From positions 2,007,770 through 2,071,769 of the forward strand of contig JAAOMT010000128.1 in assembly GCA_016748015.1 (NCBI GenBank): a stretch of DNA of 64,000 nucleotides. Reading direction: 5' to 3'. Shown here in pieces: positions 1-11,504 of this stretch (position 1 is the first letter of the stretch; the number at the start of each line of letters is the position of its first letter). Source of the DNA: Geosiphon pyriformis. Its lineage: Eukaryota; Glomeromycota; Glomeromycetes; Archaeosporales; Geosiphonaceae. The translations under genes were made by a program, and so were the position numbers. The notes under the pieces were generated by a model. It saw only the letters and a list, made by a program, of their open reading frames with translations, was not told the origin of the DNA and ran no database searches.

Positions 1-27
1 GCCATATCTTAAGAGTTTTGGCCATAT

Positions 28-1591
28 CTAAACCACCATCAATGCTTGTATCCACAATGCTGTCAATGCATTTGGCTTCCCATCCAATAAAGCTGATTGT
101 ATTAAACAATGACTTAACGAAGTAATGAGCATTCCCAGAAACCATCCTGTCCTCAACAGTGAGAAACTGATATGAAATTCTAAGAGGCAGCAAAAAACTG
201 GTAGTAGTAGCAGTGTCAGCAAAAAAATCAGCTCATTCATTTCCAACAACACCTAAATGACCTTTGACCTTTTGCCAATTAACTGATAAATGTTTTCTAG
301 AAATGATTTGATAAATATGTTCTTTCTTGATCCAACAATTTCTGTGAAAGTCAGGAACAGGCACACTACTGTCAAATTTACAAATATTCAATGAAGTCTG
401 ACTGTTTGTGAACAAATTAACAGAAGAGGAATCAGGAATGCACTCTAAGGTAAAAGCAATGGCCTGCATTTTTGCTAAAGTTAAGGACAGTAAACCATTC
501 ACCTTGACTTCAATACCAAGATCGACATCTGGAAAGTAAGCAGCAGCACCACCATAAGTATTCACCAATCCAAAATCTTTAACAGAGCCATCTGTATAGA
601 CTTTCACAAAACTAAGACCAGAACTCAGCAAACATCTCCCAATAGAGCCACAGTTACAATAGTGTTCAGAAGAAAGAAGTTGAAAACCTACCACCCCATT
701 ATGTAACAAACCACCCCCTTCTATAAAACTGACCAATGAGGTAAACCAAGCAGGAACTGGACTTCTAGGATCCAGTTTCTTCCACTTGCGAAAAGTGGGC
801 CACATGAAACATACACCACAACAGTCCAAAAGTTGGTTAACAAAAGCGATGTCATATTTCTTGAGAGATTTAATCACACTTAAATAACTGTTCAATCCCA
901 ACACCTCTATCATCATAACACTTTTCTCCACCTGAAACACATTTGGCAACACACCTCCAAGAAAAAGATTGCAAAAAGCAAGAATGCGTGTAGCACCCAC
1001 CAGGAAACAATTCAAAGAATTGATTGACAAATTTATTGGATACTGGAGGGGATGCCGGGGCATCCAGCTAGCAGCTTGTAAATCCATAGCCCTATGCTCA
1101 AACAGATTACTGAGAATTCCAGCACTATTGAAAAATTTGATTAGGTTAGCCATCAGATTCTTGGCCAGCACTTGTTCAAAAGTCTTCAAATCATATAATC
1201 CAGGATAATATAAAGCCTTATTCAGAAAGTTTTTAGGCAGATTAGCCTTGAGCTTCAAACCTTTTTTCAACAATCTGTCTCATTTCTCGCAAACACTACT
1301 TGATGCACAACTAAATTGCAGTCTGTAATTAATAATAGGTTGCAAAACTGCAGAAACCAGATACAGAAACTGCTTCTCAGTAATGACCTTCCTCAAGACT
1401 ACATTCGAAAAAAACTTAACATTTGAATGAGCTTTGGTCAGACTTGGTTTAGATAGGCCATTATTTGAAAGAAAAATACCCAGATATCTATGAGATTCAC
1501 CCTTCTTGGCAATTGAAATCTTAGAGCCACTAATAGACAGTGAAATATTCTTGACACTCTGGTTGATAAGAATGGCAACTGTCTTATCCAT
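28..1591 (-). pseudogene. LINE copy 1 pol linker and RNase H domain
   Basis: 1591-1280 is the linker after RT and 1273-233 carries RNase H. The first catalytic Asp is in YTDGSVKDFG. The Glu helix reads LAKMQAIAFTLE, with Lys where the catalytic Glu of AELQAI is expected. The next Asp motif reads FTNSQ instead of (Y/F)TDSQ. The last motif GNE-stop-AD is cut by a TGA, and the frame continues as ADFFADTATTTS down to position 28. So three of the four catalytic sites are damaged or interrupted. The Lys is shared with copies 2 and 4, while copy 2 retains TDNQ. Confidence 0.8.
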
Positions 1592-1642
1592 GTTTATGAA
1601 AATATTATTAATAGAAAAAAATTCACTGGCAATGTCTAGAAT

Positions 1643-2908
1643 CTACTGAGTAGTAGTCATGCAATTCCCAATCCAGATAGTATCATCAACAAAAGCTCCT
1701 ACAGTAAGGAAAAATGTTTTGCCGCCTTTAGGGTCAATCCTACCAGTTTTTGTAAAGAAATTTGAATGTACTCTATAACCAAGTAATTGTTCATGTCTTT
1801 TAATCTCACAAAACAAAGAATCATAAAAGATCCTCCACAATAGAGGTAAGAACACCTCCCTTTGATCCAACTCATTATAGACAGTATACCCATCAGTGAA
1901 CCCAAAGTCAGTCATCACACTATTAAATCTATTATTGTGAATACTACCAAAAAACTCCACAAAACGAGGACACATTTTGATCCTCTTGAGACAATTAAGC
2001 AAATAAGGCCAACCAACAGAATTATATGCCTTTTGCATATCTTGGAGAACCAACCACAGCTCTTTGTTCTTTTCCAGAGCATCCTCAATTAAAGAACCAA
2101 CAGCAAAAATTGGGAACTGAGTGGATGTGCCCTTCAAGACTGAGAAATTGTCACCACATAAGATATTAAGCTCGCTACAGACCAAGGAAATTTGGTCTGA
2201 AAGGATCTTTGACAAAATCTTCCAGGCCGTTTCAATTAGAGCAATTGGTCTGGTATTAATAAGAGTCTTTTCCCAGTCATAAGACTTCAGTATCATAGAA
2301 ATCCAAGCATGCCGTTACTGTGTCAGAACCTGACCTGATGCCAAACATACATTGAATATGTCCAACAAACTGCTTAAAACTTACTTATCACCATGTTTTC
2401 AAAGTTCATTGGGAATGCCTAACAGGCTAGCAGCTTTGCCATTAGGCAGGCTACCAACAACTTGGAAAAATTCATTAAAACTGATATTACACATAATTTT
2501 CACAAAAGCATCATCATTGACATAATCCAAGGAAGCATATTGGCTGAACCAATGTCTAGACCATACTTTAGGCACCATGTGAACTCTAGTCCATTCTTCC
2601 ATGATCTTATCGACCATAGGCTTAATCTCATAAGGTTCTAAGACCAATTTATTATCAATTACTAGATGGTTTAAGACAACTTTCCGGAATGGCCAATTCA
2701 AAACACTCTTGATCATTTTACTTTTATCAGAACAAAAGTTTTCTATACACTTGTTTATGGCTTTTCTGATTATTTTATCTCTGGCAATCCTGAACTCAAA
2801 GTATTTAGACCTATAATATCTCTTTTTGACCATAGACAAATGACCCAAAACTTTATCCAAAGTCTCACAATTATCAATCATGATATGTACTTCAGAAGCA
2901 TCTTTCAT
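1643..2908 (-). pseudogene. LINE copy 1 reverse transcriptase
   Basis: Two open stretches (2908-2399 and 2296-1643) cover an N-terminal thumb-proximal part and the RT palm. Recognisable motifs in order are TRPIALIETAWKILSK, then LQDMQKAYNSVGW (motif A, with YNS where YDS is usual), LDQREVFLPLLW (motif B, where LDQGE is usual) and AFVDDTIW (motif C, with the catalytic DD intact). The D-to-N and G-to-R differences are both single G-to-A changes on the coding strand. The stop near 2297-2398 and the frame break to the RNase H part show that it is dead. Confidence 0.85.
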
Positions 2909-3444
2909 ATTAATGGCAAACCAAGCATCAAGAAGACATACAGTTTCTAACTCTTAGAAGGAACTCACACTTTTTATGAGTTTGGCCACCAGGATCTCCA
3001 GCTTGTAGAACTTAGATGATTGCTTATTTCTAGAACAATTAAACTCACTGTACCACTGCCTAAAAAATACCTTATCAGCAAAATCAATCGCTACACACAT
3101 TTCAAAGTTTCTCACATAGTGTCTAAATCACTGTTATCTTTTGCATAAGTAAAGTCACCCACCAAATTTGTGAATTTGCCTGCTGAATACTCTCTGAACT
3201 GCGACTACTTGGTGGCATCAATATCTTTGATTTTAAACTTCTATTTGTCCTTATTGGCTTGTTTGCATTTGGAATTAAGACTGATATTTAAAAGACCACC
3301 CAAACCAACCAAGACTGAAACAGATCTGTGGTCAGTGTCAAAAAATTCCAAAACAGATTTTATCTTACAGCCAGCAATTATGGACATTAAACTCTGAGTC
3401 ACAAAAATAAAGTCAATGATTCACTTAACACTCCTAAAGTTGCT

Positions 3445-3897
3445 TCAAATAGAGGATTTAGCCAACGAATGTCCATACAATGAATTAAATAAATCTAAGT
3501 CTACACAAAATCTGAAAGTCGCATTCTTCTTTGAATCACCCTCATTGAAATTCTCACCCAAAACCACAAAAGTACTGGAGTTGACTGCTTTGGCAATAAG
3601 AGTATTAATATTAGCTGCCTGACCAAATCTTGCCTCAGCAGAGGCACTAGCATACAAATCCAGAACTGCAACAAACAACCTCCCTTTAAACAAAAGTCTA
3701 ATTGAGATAATACGACCAGAGATTTTCTTGACCTTAAACACATGACAAGCCAGAGAGTTATTAACAATGATAGCTATCCCAACACCAAGAAAACCTTTAT
3801 CTAAACCAGAAGTAAAAATCCGTATACCATTGAACTTGTTCATAATCCATGACTTAATGTTAGACCTCAACTTTGTCTCCATAATTATTGAAATCAT
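3445..3897 (-). pseudogene. LINE copy 1 apurinic/apyrimidinic-type endonuclease
   Basis: This belongs to the endonuclease/exonuclease/phosphatase family that nicks target DNA for target-primed reverse transcription. The Mg-binding ETKL motif sits near the start of the stretch. The central strand reads VAVLDLYASAS, and the GDFNE-type motif has drifted to GENFNE. The domain continues in other frames toward about 2950 (a HRSVSV-like block). Copy 2 (38774-38544) and copy 4 (about 59270-59400, plus strand) align over FVVLGENFNEGDSKK and CVDLDLFN. Loss of the GDFN aspartate and the broken frame suggest it is inactive. Confidence 0.75.
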
Positions 3898-3995
3898 ATT
3901 CTCTGATTCTTTGTGTCAGCACACAACATCTTCTTGTTTAGTAGGCACATTGATGCCACAAATATTGCACATAGCAATTTTCCAAATTAGATCAG

Positions 3996-4502
3996 TCATT
4001 GAGGAGAGGAAGATACCAAAAAACCCAAGCCAACACACAACAGATCTAACTTTGCCAAAACTGAACCAATAGAGGCCTCAAGAGCCATCAACTTTGACTC
4101 CAAACTGCTCATCTTGGTGGTTAAAATCTTAGAACTGCTTGGACCCAAAAACAAGACATCAGAGACAACAAAAGGAAAAGATGGGAGCATTATTCTTGGC
4201 CTATCCAGAACCATACCCGAACTTAAATCCAAACCATTATCCATAGAGGTGTCCAACTCATAAGGTAGAAGAGAAGAAGCCTGAGCTGTGAAAACCATGT
4301 TATTGAGCTTTTGCATCATATCAAACACTTGATCTGTCAAAAGTTCCAAGGAATGTTTCACAGTGGCCAACTGAGCACCTAAAGAAGAGTTATTAACAGA
4401 AACAGAAAAAATACTATTACCTACACCCAAGGCATCAGAAGAAGAAGAACCAAGACCAAAATCAGAATGAAAACCACCAGGAGGATAAGTAAGTAAGACC
4501 AA
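3996..4502 (-). pseudogene. LINE copy 1 spacer between ORF1 and endonuclease
   Basis: This is an open stretch of about 168 codons, Ser/Leu rich, with a heptad-like pattern (for example LATVKHSLELLTDQVFDMMQ) that suggests a coiled coil. It lies between the zinc knuckle and the endonuclease and overlaps the preceding frame by about 80 nt, so it was separated from ORF1 by a frameshift. The homologous block in copy 2 is 39574-39221 (there LKHFLELLPDQVFSIVKKL). I know of no enzymatic domain here. Confidence 0.6.
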
Positions 4503-5851
4503 AACTTGCCACCAAAGGCAGCAGGATGGAGAATAGAAACACTTTTCTTCACATACAACTTTGCCAACTGAAGGTGGCAGTCATCCAAAACAGTTCTTTT
4601 AAATGATTTCAAAGATCCAGAACTAGATGCAACTAATGTATCATACTCTAAAGCAGAATGTTCTAAGCACTCACATTTTCCACAACAAACCAAATCTATC
4701 CTAGCCCAAGAAAGTCTCACACCTCCAAATATTGGTTCAGTGCAAAATGCAGATTTAAGCCCATCTTCTGATTTAAAACCAACAACAGCACAGCAAATCT
4801 AATTGCCAGTGTTTAGCAAATGATTGATTATACAAGTTTTTGTCCTTTTCAAAAGAACACCAAAATCATGCACAGTTGTTCCCATAGGCAAAGTAAATAA
4901 AAGCGCCCTAAAGTGATCCTTAGACATCCAAGTATCCCAATCTCCTATGGCCATAGCCATATGCACTAAGTCTTTACTAATGAGAAAAGACCATCTGGAT
5001 GCCAGTTGCTTAGTCTGTTCTAATTCAGTGAATTCCACTACAGCCTTCTGCCACATTCCAATCAGCTGAACTTTGATTGACTTAATATTACCAAACTTAG
5101 AAACTGCAGTGATGATTATCTTCTTTAATGTATTCATGGAAATTTCTTTAATTACCACAGCCCAATTTGATTTCATTCTTTGTTTCTTAAGATTACTGTT
5201 TACATTGATCCCTTTTTCTTTAGCCAATAATATGGCCACCTCTATGCTTTCTTTTGAAGTAAATGTTAAATAGATGATTTCTTTAAATTTTGAAGAGATG
5301 GTGGCCCCCCCAAAACCATTGACTGCTGAAAAAATTTTTTTAACCAACTGAGTCTTTGCTGTAGCAGATTTGCTTTCCACTGCTAAGAAGTTGATATCCA
5401 ATACAAATGACTTTCTAACAGAAACTTCTACAGGAGTTTTCACAATCTTAAAATCTACTCACCTCTTTTCCAAAGATATGCTGAGGGGGGGTGGGAGGAG
5501 CACCATTTTTTCATCCATGTTATAATTGGGGAAGCCAAGAGGAAACCTAAAAATCACACTAGTATTCACCTTTTTTGCTTTAAGAGTATTAGTTGCTAAA
5601 CTCAAAAGAGACCTGACACTTTCTATGTGTATATTGTCTTCACCACAACTAGACTCACTATCCATGTCCGAGTACGTACCACTAGAACCAAGTTTGACTA
5701 AAGAAATATCTTTTTCATTACCAAAATGTTTAATGTTACCAAGGGCCACTTTTTTCTTTTGGGAGAAAGAACCACTAGCAGAACCATGAAAAGCACCCTT
5801 AGGTGCTTTTTTCATAGACATACCACTACTAGATGCAGCCTCTAAATCCAT
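4421..5851 (-). pseudogene. LINE copy 1 ORF1: gag-like protein with degenerate zinc knuckle
   Basis: Three consecutive open stretches (5851-5459, 5443-4799, 4720-4421) are separated by in-frame stops and form one former ORF1. The N-terminal part is Ser/Lys rich (contains SFSQKKK). The middle looks like the RNA-binding region of fungal LINE ORF1 proteins. Near 4690 is CGKC-ECLE-H-SALE-Y, a CCHC knuckle (C-x2-C-x4-H-x4-C) whose last Cys has become Tyr. This fits a G-to-A change on the coding strand. Copies 2 (40913-39590) and 4 (about 57700-58400) carry the same blocks. The protein would have bound element RNA. The following stretch 4502-3996 overlaps in another frame, which marks a frameshift. 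Confidence 0.75.
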
Positions 5852-5945
5852 GATGAAGGGATTATTAGCTAAAGAAATGATGAATTAAACTAACAAAAAA
5901 AATAAAAAATAAAAAACTTCTTTTTCAAAAATGTGCTTTTTGGGA

Positions 5946-7888
5946 ATTTTTGGAAATAAAAAAGAAAGAAATTTTTTTTTTATATTTTAATTTTAAAAAA
6001 ACTATTATTAAAATAATATTAATTTATTAAATTAAAAATTTCATACATATTTTATAAAATTAATTAAATTTTACAATTTTTTTTAAAGTATTTTTAATCA
6101 TTAATTTTATAATATAAATAAATATATAAATAAATATGTTTTTTAAAATAAAAAATTGTTTTTATATAAGATATTATGTTTAAAATAAACAATTAAATAA
6201 AATTTTTAATTTTTTTTTATTGTTTTAATTAAAATTATAAGTTATATATTAATTAAAATATTTTTTTATTTATATAGTTTAAAAATTATAGATTTTTAAA
6301 ACTTTTCACTTTTTTGAAATTATTTTTTTAAGCAAATAAAAATTTATAATATTTAATAAAAAGTCTAAAACTTTTTTATAATAATGTTTTTATATCTTAT
6401 TAAATATGTTATATAAATTTACAACTTTATTATTTAATAATAATAGTATTATTTTTAAAAGATTATTTATATTAATAACTTTTATTACATCAAAAAAAGT
6501 TTTATTAAAATTTTAACTTAATCTATTTTTATAAAAAAACTATTTAATTTAATATTGTTTTTCAAATAAAACATATTTAAAATTTTTAAAATCAACTTTT
6601 TTAAAAAACTTGAATATATTCTTAAATTAAAATTATAATAATAAACTTTATTAAATATCTTGTTAATTAATATAATTATAATTTTTTTAAAAAAAAATAT
6701 ATATATACAATATTAAGATTAAAAAACTTTTTAATATATTTAAAAATATATATACTATTTATTATATTAATTAATAATTTAATTTTAAATTATATTTATT
6801 GGTTAGTATTTTTTAAATTTATATTGTACTTTTATTGATTTTTATTGATTTGTTTTTAAATTATATTAAAGTGAATATTTAATAAATATTAAATTTGATT
6901 AATAATTTATCTTAAAAAATTTGTTTATATTTAAAACTTTTTGTTTAATTATTGATTATAAAAAATATTTATTAATCAAAACAAAATTTTTAAATCTTAA
7001 AATTATATTATGTAAATTTTTAGCACAAAATCACAAATTAAAATATTATAAAAATTTATATTCAAATATTGCTTAAAATTTATACTTTATTTAAAATTAT
7101 TTTTAATTATTATAAAGTACATTTATTATTTATTTTTGGTAATTACTCTATATATTTTTAAAATTTTAATTAATTTTTTACTTATTAAAGTCTTAATTAA
7201 AATTTTAAAATTTAAACTAATTGTAATTTTTTAAAAATTTGTTTTAAATTAAAATTTAAATACATTATAATTAAATATTACTTAAAAAAACAAAAATTTT
7301 TGTTAACACAAATTTTAACAAATAATTACAACAAAAAATATTAATTATTTTTATTAATAATATTTAAAAATTAAAAAGATGATTAGTTATATATAATTTG
7401 TGTACAATTTATGTTTAATATATAATAATTGAATTAAAGAAAAATAGTAAATAATTAAATTATACTTGATTTAAATAAAAAAATAAAAAAACAGAATTAA
7501 AAAAAGCAAAAATTTATTTTTAGCTTTAAAAAACAGAAATTTATCATTGTATTTTAGTCATTAAACATATGTCTATTTGGTTTTATTATTAAAAAAAAGC
7601 TTTTTTGGTTGTTTTTCCAATTAAAAAAGTTTTTTTTTTGTATGCATATATTTACATTATATATAATTACTTTTATCTGAATTTCTGAAATCATTTTCAT
7701 GTGATGTATGCCGAGATTCATGTGATCTTCACTAAAACTTTTTAAACAGCCAAGTTTTGCTTAGTTTTTTTTTAATACCTTTCTTCTATCCATCCAGAAT
7801 ACTTACGTTCACAACTGGGTGATAATAATCGAACAGGTGGTTTGTGATAGACACAAAAATTAATTTAGTCCACTAGAAATCAACTGCC
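5946..7888. other. AT desert, no gene
   Basis: About 1.9 kb of extremely AT-rich sequence dominated by A/T runs and TAA/TTA words, with no ORF or RNA gene I can support. G+C rises only in the last 250 bp, which act as the upstream region of the ubiquitin-L40 gene. It may be fully eroded transposon sequence, but no motif remains to prove that. Confidence 0.6.
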
Positions 7889-8612
<724 letters not shown>

Positions 8613-8773
8613 TAGCAAAAAATGGGCAATTTATTAGTTATCAGACTTTCTCTTGTAACTTATGTCGTTATAGGCTCAGTTATTGTTGCTACAGAATGTG
8701 TTTTAGTATATTCTACAGACTATAAGGTTACTATATTTGTTGCTGTTACTGTCTGAGAAGTTTCCTGGAATTT

Positions 8774-10483
8774 TCATACCGACATCAATTCTATTAAACC
8801 CAATTCACGTTTGACTTGATCACCAGTCATGATTGGTGGGTATTGTTGAAAATTATCTTGGAATGGTGGAAGTGGTTTCAAAATTTTATCACTAGCAATA
8901 TGAAGGAAGAATGTCGAAGATATTCGCCATAGAGGTCGAAGAGGACGAGTTATTTTGGCCTTTTCAATTGCCTATATATATATTAAAATATGTATTAAAA
9001 TTAAATGATTAATATCTAGCTTTTAGCAATGTACCTTAACCGTATCTTCGGTTACCACCACCTCGTGGTATCCTGCCTTCACTTGGCCGCCAGTCAGCCA
9101 TTCAAGTTGTTTCCCTGCTTGTACCAGTAAATGCCCATCAGGTACACGAACTGCCACTTTTTCATTTCCGTTGTGTGACCAAATATTTAATCCGGGAAAA
9201 CGGGATTTACCATGAATAGTTCTTTGAAGTAGAAAACTATTTGAGAAATGATTGATTGTGAAAAAAATGATGTAGAAAGAAATGATAGCTTACAAAAAGT
9301 TGAGATCATAATGAAACCCTGAATACGAAAAAATATATTGAATGTTGAGATATTTAGAAACTAAACGCCCATTTTAGAAAAGATTCACGACAATACCGGC
9401 CAAAACGGTTCCGTTTTTTCCAAATTTCTCTAAATCGCTTGCGGTAGGTGCCAGCAAATGAGGACCATATTTGATTAAATCAGTTAAAGTATCTGCAGCC
9501 ATTCCAAATCCTATCGATGTCATTTCCGTGACCAGGCGAATCGCTTCATGCATTTGGTTGCCCCAAATATTCATCGTGATCGCCCAAGTATCTTTGAATG
9601 CTTTTCAATTTTTTCAAGAAAAGGTTGTTAGCTGATATTCATCTTCATAGTACTTTAAGTGACAAGAAAATGGTTACCAGCCGGAATCACAGGGTCAGCA
9701 TTAAGTTGTGAAAACTTTGTTTGTTTCGGTTGTTCACCAATCCGCCAAAAGAATCGCCATTTAGGGTCAGGACCCTTGGATTCAAGCGGTCGATTTCCTT
9801 CAGGGATCTACAATGGTATGGTGCATTCATTAAATTATTATGATGTCATAACAGATAGGCAATCGATCTTTGATGTTGCTACCGAAAACCCCGACTGCCT
9901 AATTTTCTCGCTATTTATATAGCTCTAATTACCTGAGCGATAACATCCTGACAATGAGGATCTTTTTTGCATTTGGGTTCCTCCGTGTACTCTGGGGTGA
10001 CTCCTACCTGGTATCCAAATTCAGGACGGGCATCTTGGATTTTAATCTTTTTATAAAATTAGTTGAACTACCTTTTGATTAAAAACAAAATCCTTTAATT
10101 TGAAAAAAAGGGTAAACCTCATGAGGTTGCGCGAAATAATCTTCAAGCAAATCCTAAGAAACGAAATAATCTTAAAAATTCGATTATTTTAAAAAGAGAT
10201 CATCTTTGTTGATGCTGTAATAGGAAACAAACCAGAAAACGTCCATTATCAGCTTCTGTAACACGCGGATCCTTGACTAGTAATGCGCCATAATCACGTA
10301 ATGCATTTGCAGCCTATTAAATCTCGACATGAGTACTTTGGATGAAACGCCTTTAATCATTTTCAGTAATATGAAATAAATTATAATATCAACCTTTTTA
10401 CATTCTTGGATCACCTCTGGTGTATCTTTGGATTTGAGATATAGCTCAAGGTTAATAATTGGCAGGGTAAACGGTGATGCCAT
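8774..10483 (-). CDS. 2-oxoglutarate/Fe(II)-dependent dioxygenase, isopenicillin-N-synthase-like
   Basis: Nine exons (10394-10483, 10233-10313, 10118-10153, 9933-10046, 9678-9807, 9397-9600, 9294-9318, 9035-9221, 8774-8971) splice in frame to 354 aa. The jelly-roll core has H221-x-D223 (GFHYDLNFLTIHG) and distal H279 (AGYHEVVV) as Fe(II) ligands, and R305-I-S307 as the 2-oxoglutarate-binding RxS motif. The N-terminal part (MASPFTLPIINLELYL) fits the non-haem dioxygenase N domain. The family hydroxylates or oxidises small metabolites in the cytosol; the substrate cannot be read from sequence. Exon 7 is only 25 nt, and it carries the HxD motif. About 1.0 kb of AT-rich sequence separates its start from CSE1, transcribed the other way. 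Confidence 0.92.
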
Positions 10484-11504
10484 TGTGATTGAACAAAAAA
10501 CCAACCTTTTTTAATGGACTGACATTTTATATATATAATTATGTCGATGAATTGGTGATCATGGGATTAGGTCTGATAATCAAAATGGGGTAGAAACGGG
10601 TTTTATAACAATTAAAGTGAAAGCTCCTTATAGTAACATGATCAGGGAAGGGATTTGGTCTTATTATAATGAGATGTTATTTATTGAATATAATAAATAA
10701 TTTTATTAAGATCCTAATTATTAGTGTTACTGTATCAAAATTTTAGTTATTGTAACGAGCTTCCACTATACGAATATTTAATTTAGGGTTGTAAATTTGA
10801 AATAAGATCATGGTTTTAGCATTATCATAAAAACATTTCTTTCTTTAAATTTGTAAACATTTTATTTTAGATTTATAAAATACGTATTTTAATTATTTAT
10901 CATTATTTTTTTATTTGCTTTTAACTAAGTGTGTCGAATCATAATCTACTATTTGGTACATATACATGCCCAAAATAAACCTGAATCAAGGGCTTTCTAC
11001 ATGTGAACAGCCACCCAGTTTTAATTATTAATAGTAAATTTTTAAAATAATTATTTTTTGTCATAAAATGTTTCAATTTATTATATAAATATTTAAAAAT
11101 AAATAATAAATAATAAAAATTTAATATTTATTTTTATATTATTAAAATGATAATTTTAACTGTTATATTGCAATAATTTATTAATTAAAATATATTATGA
11201 ATAAAAACAGTTAAGAAAACATAATAACTTATGTTTTGTAATAAAATATATATTAAATAATTAAGAAATTATTTTGTGATTATTTAACATTTTTATGTTT
11301 TAAAAAAAATAACCAAAGTACAATTTTAAGTTTTTTTTTTTTGGAAATCAAAAAAAAATTTCAAAATTTCAAAATTGGCTATTTTGGTTACTCAGATCTT
11401 TCAAATTTACAAAAAAGATCATAATTATAAGTTGAAACTTTTCTCTTTTCGGCTACTTATTTCTTGCTTTTAACATTTCATTTGTGCTGAAATAAGTTGT
11501 TTTT
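10484..11504. other. Divergent intergenic region between dioxygenase and CSE1 genes
   Basis: About 1 kb holding the upstream regions of both flanking genes. The outer ~250 bp on each side have gene-like composition. The middle (about 10680-11340) is AT-rich and contains a copy of the CATGTGA-core dispersed repeat at 10950-11020. No ORF is supportable. Confidence 0.6.
10950..11020 (+). repeat. CATGTGA-core dispersed repeat, copy A
   Basis: The core at about 10993-11014 reads ctttctacatgtgaacag then ccac. It matches the cores at 32755 and 42820, where the sequence is tacatgtgacc(g/a)g(c/t)cac. The left flank (ccaaaataaacctgaatcaa) also resembles copies B and C. The surroundings are A/T-rich, so the core stands out. 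Confidence 0.5.

Larger units (their letters stand above)
1..5945 (-). mobile_element. LINE copy 1 (decayed non-LTR retrotransposon, 3' end outside window)
   Basis: Reading from about 5945 down to 1 on the minus strand, fragments appear in the usual order of a RNase H-bearing LINE: a low-complexity 5' ORF, a gag-like domain, a CCHC-type knuckle, an AP-endonuclease, a reverse transcriptase and RNase H. The 5' limit near 5945 comes from comparison with copy 2, which shares the leader up to a 'cttttttcaaaaatatg'-like stretch around 41040. Frames are broken by several stops and frameshifts, so the element cannot be autonomous. It is the least eroded copy in the window. The 3' end runs off the left edge; copy 2 shows that roughly another 0.5-0.6 kb of pol and the 3' UTR are missing. 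Confidence 0.9.

Noticed and set aside
5946-7600. Further LINE copy in the first desert
   Set aside because: Only poly-A/T similarity to the LINE leader was seen. No collinear blocks could be aligned.
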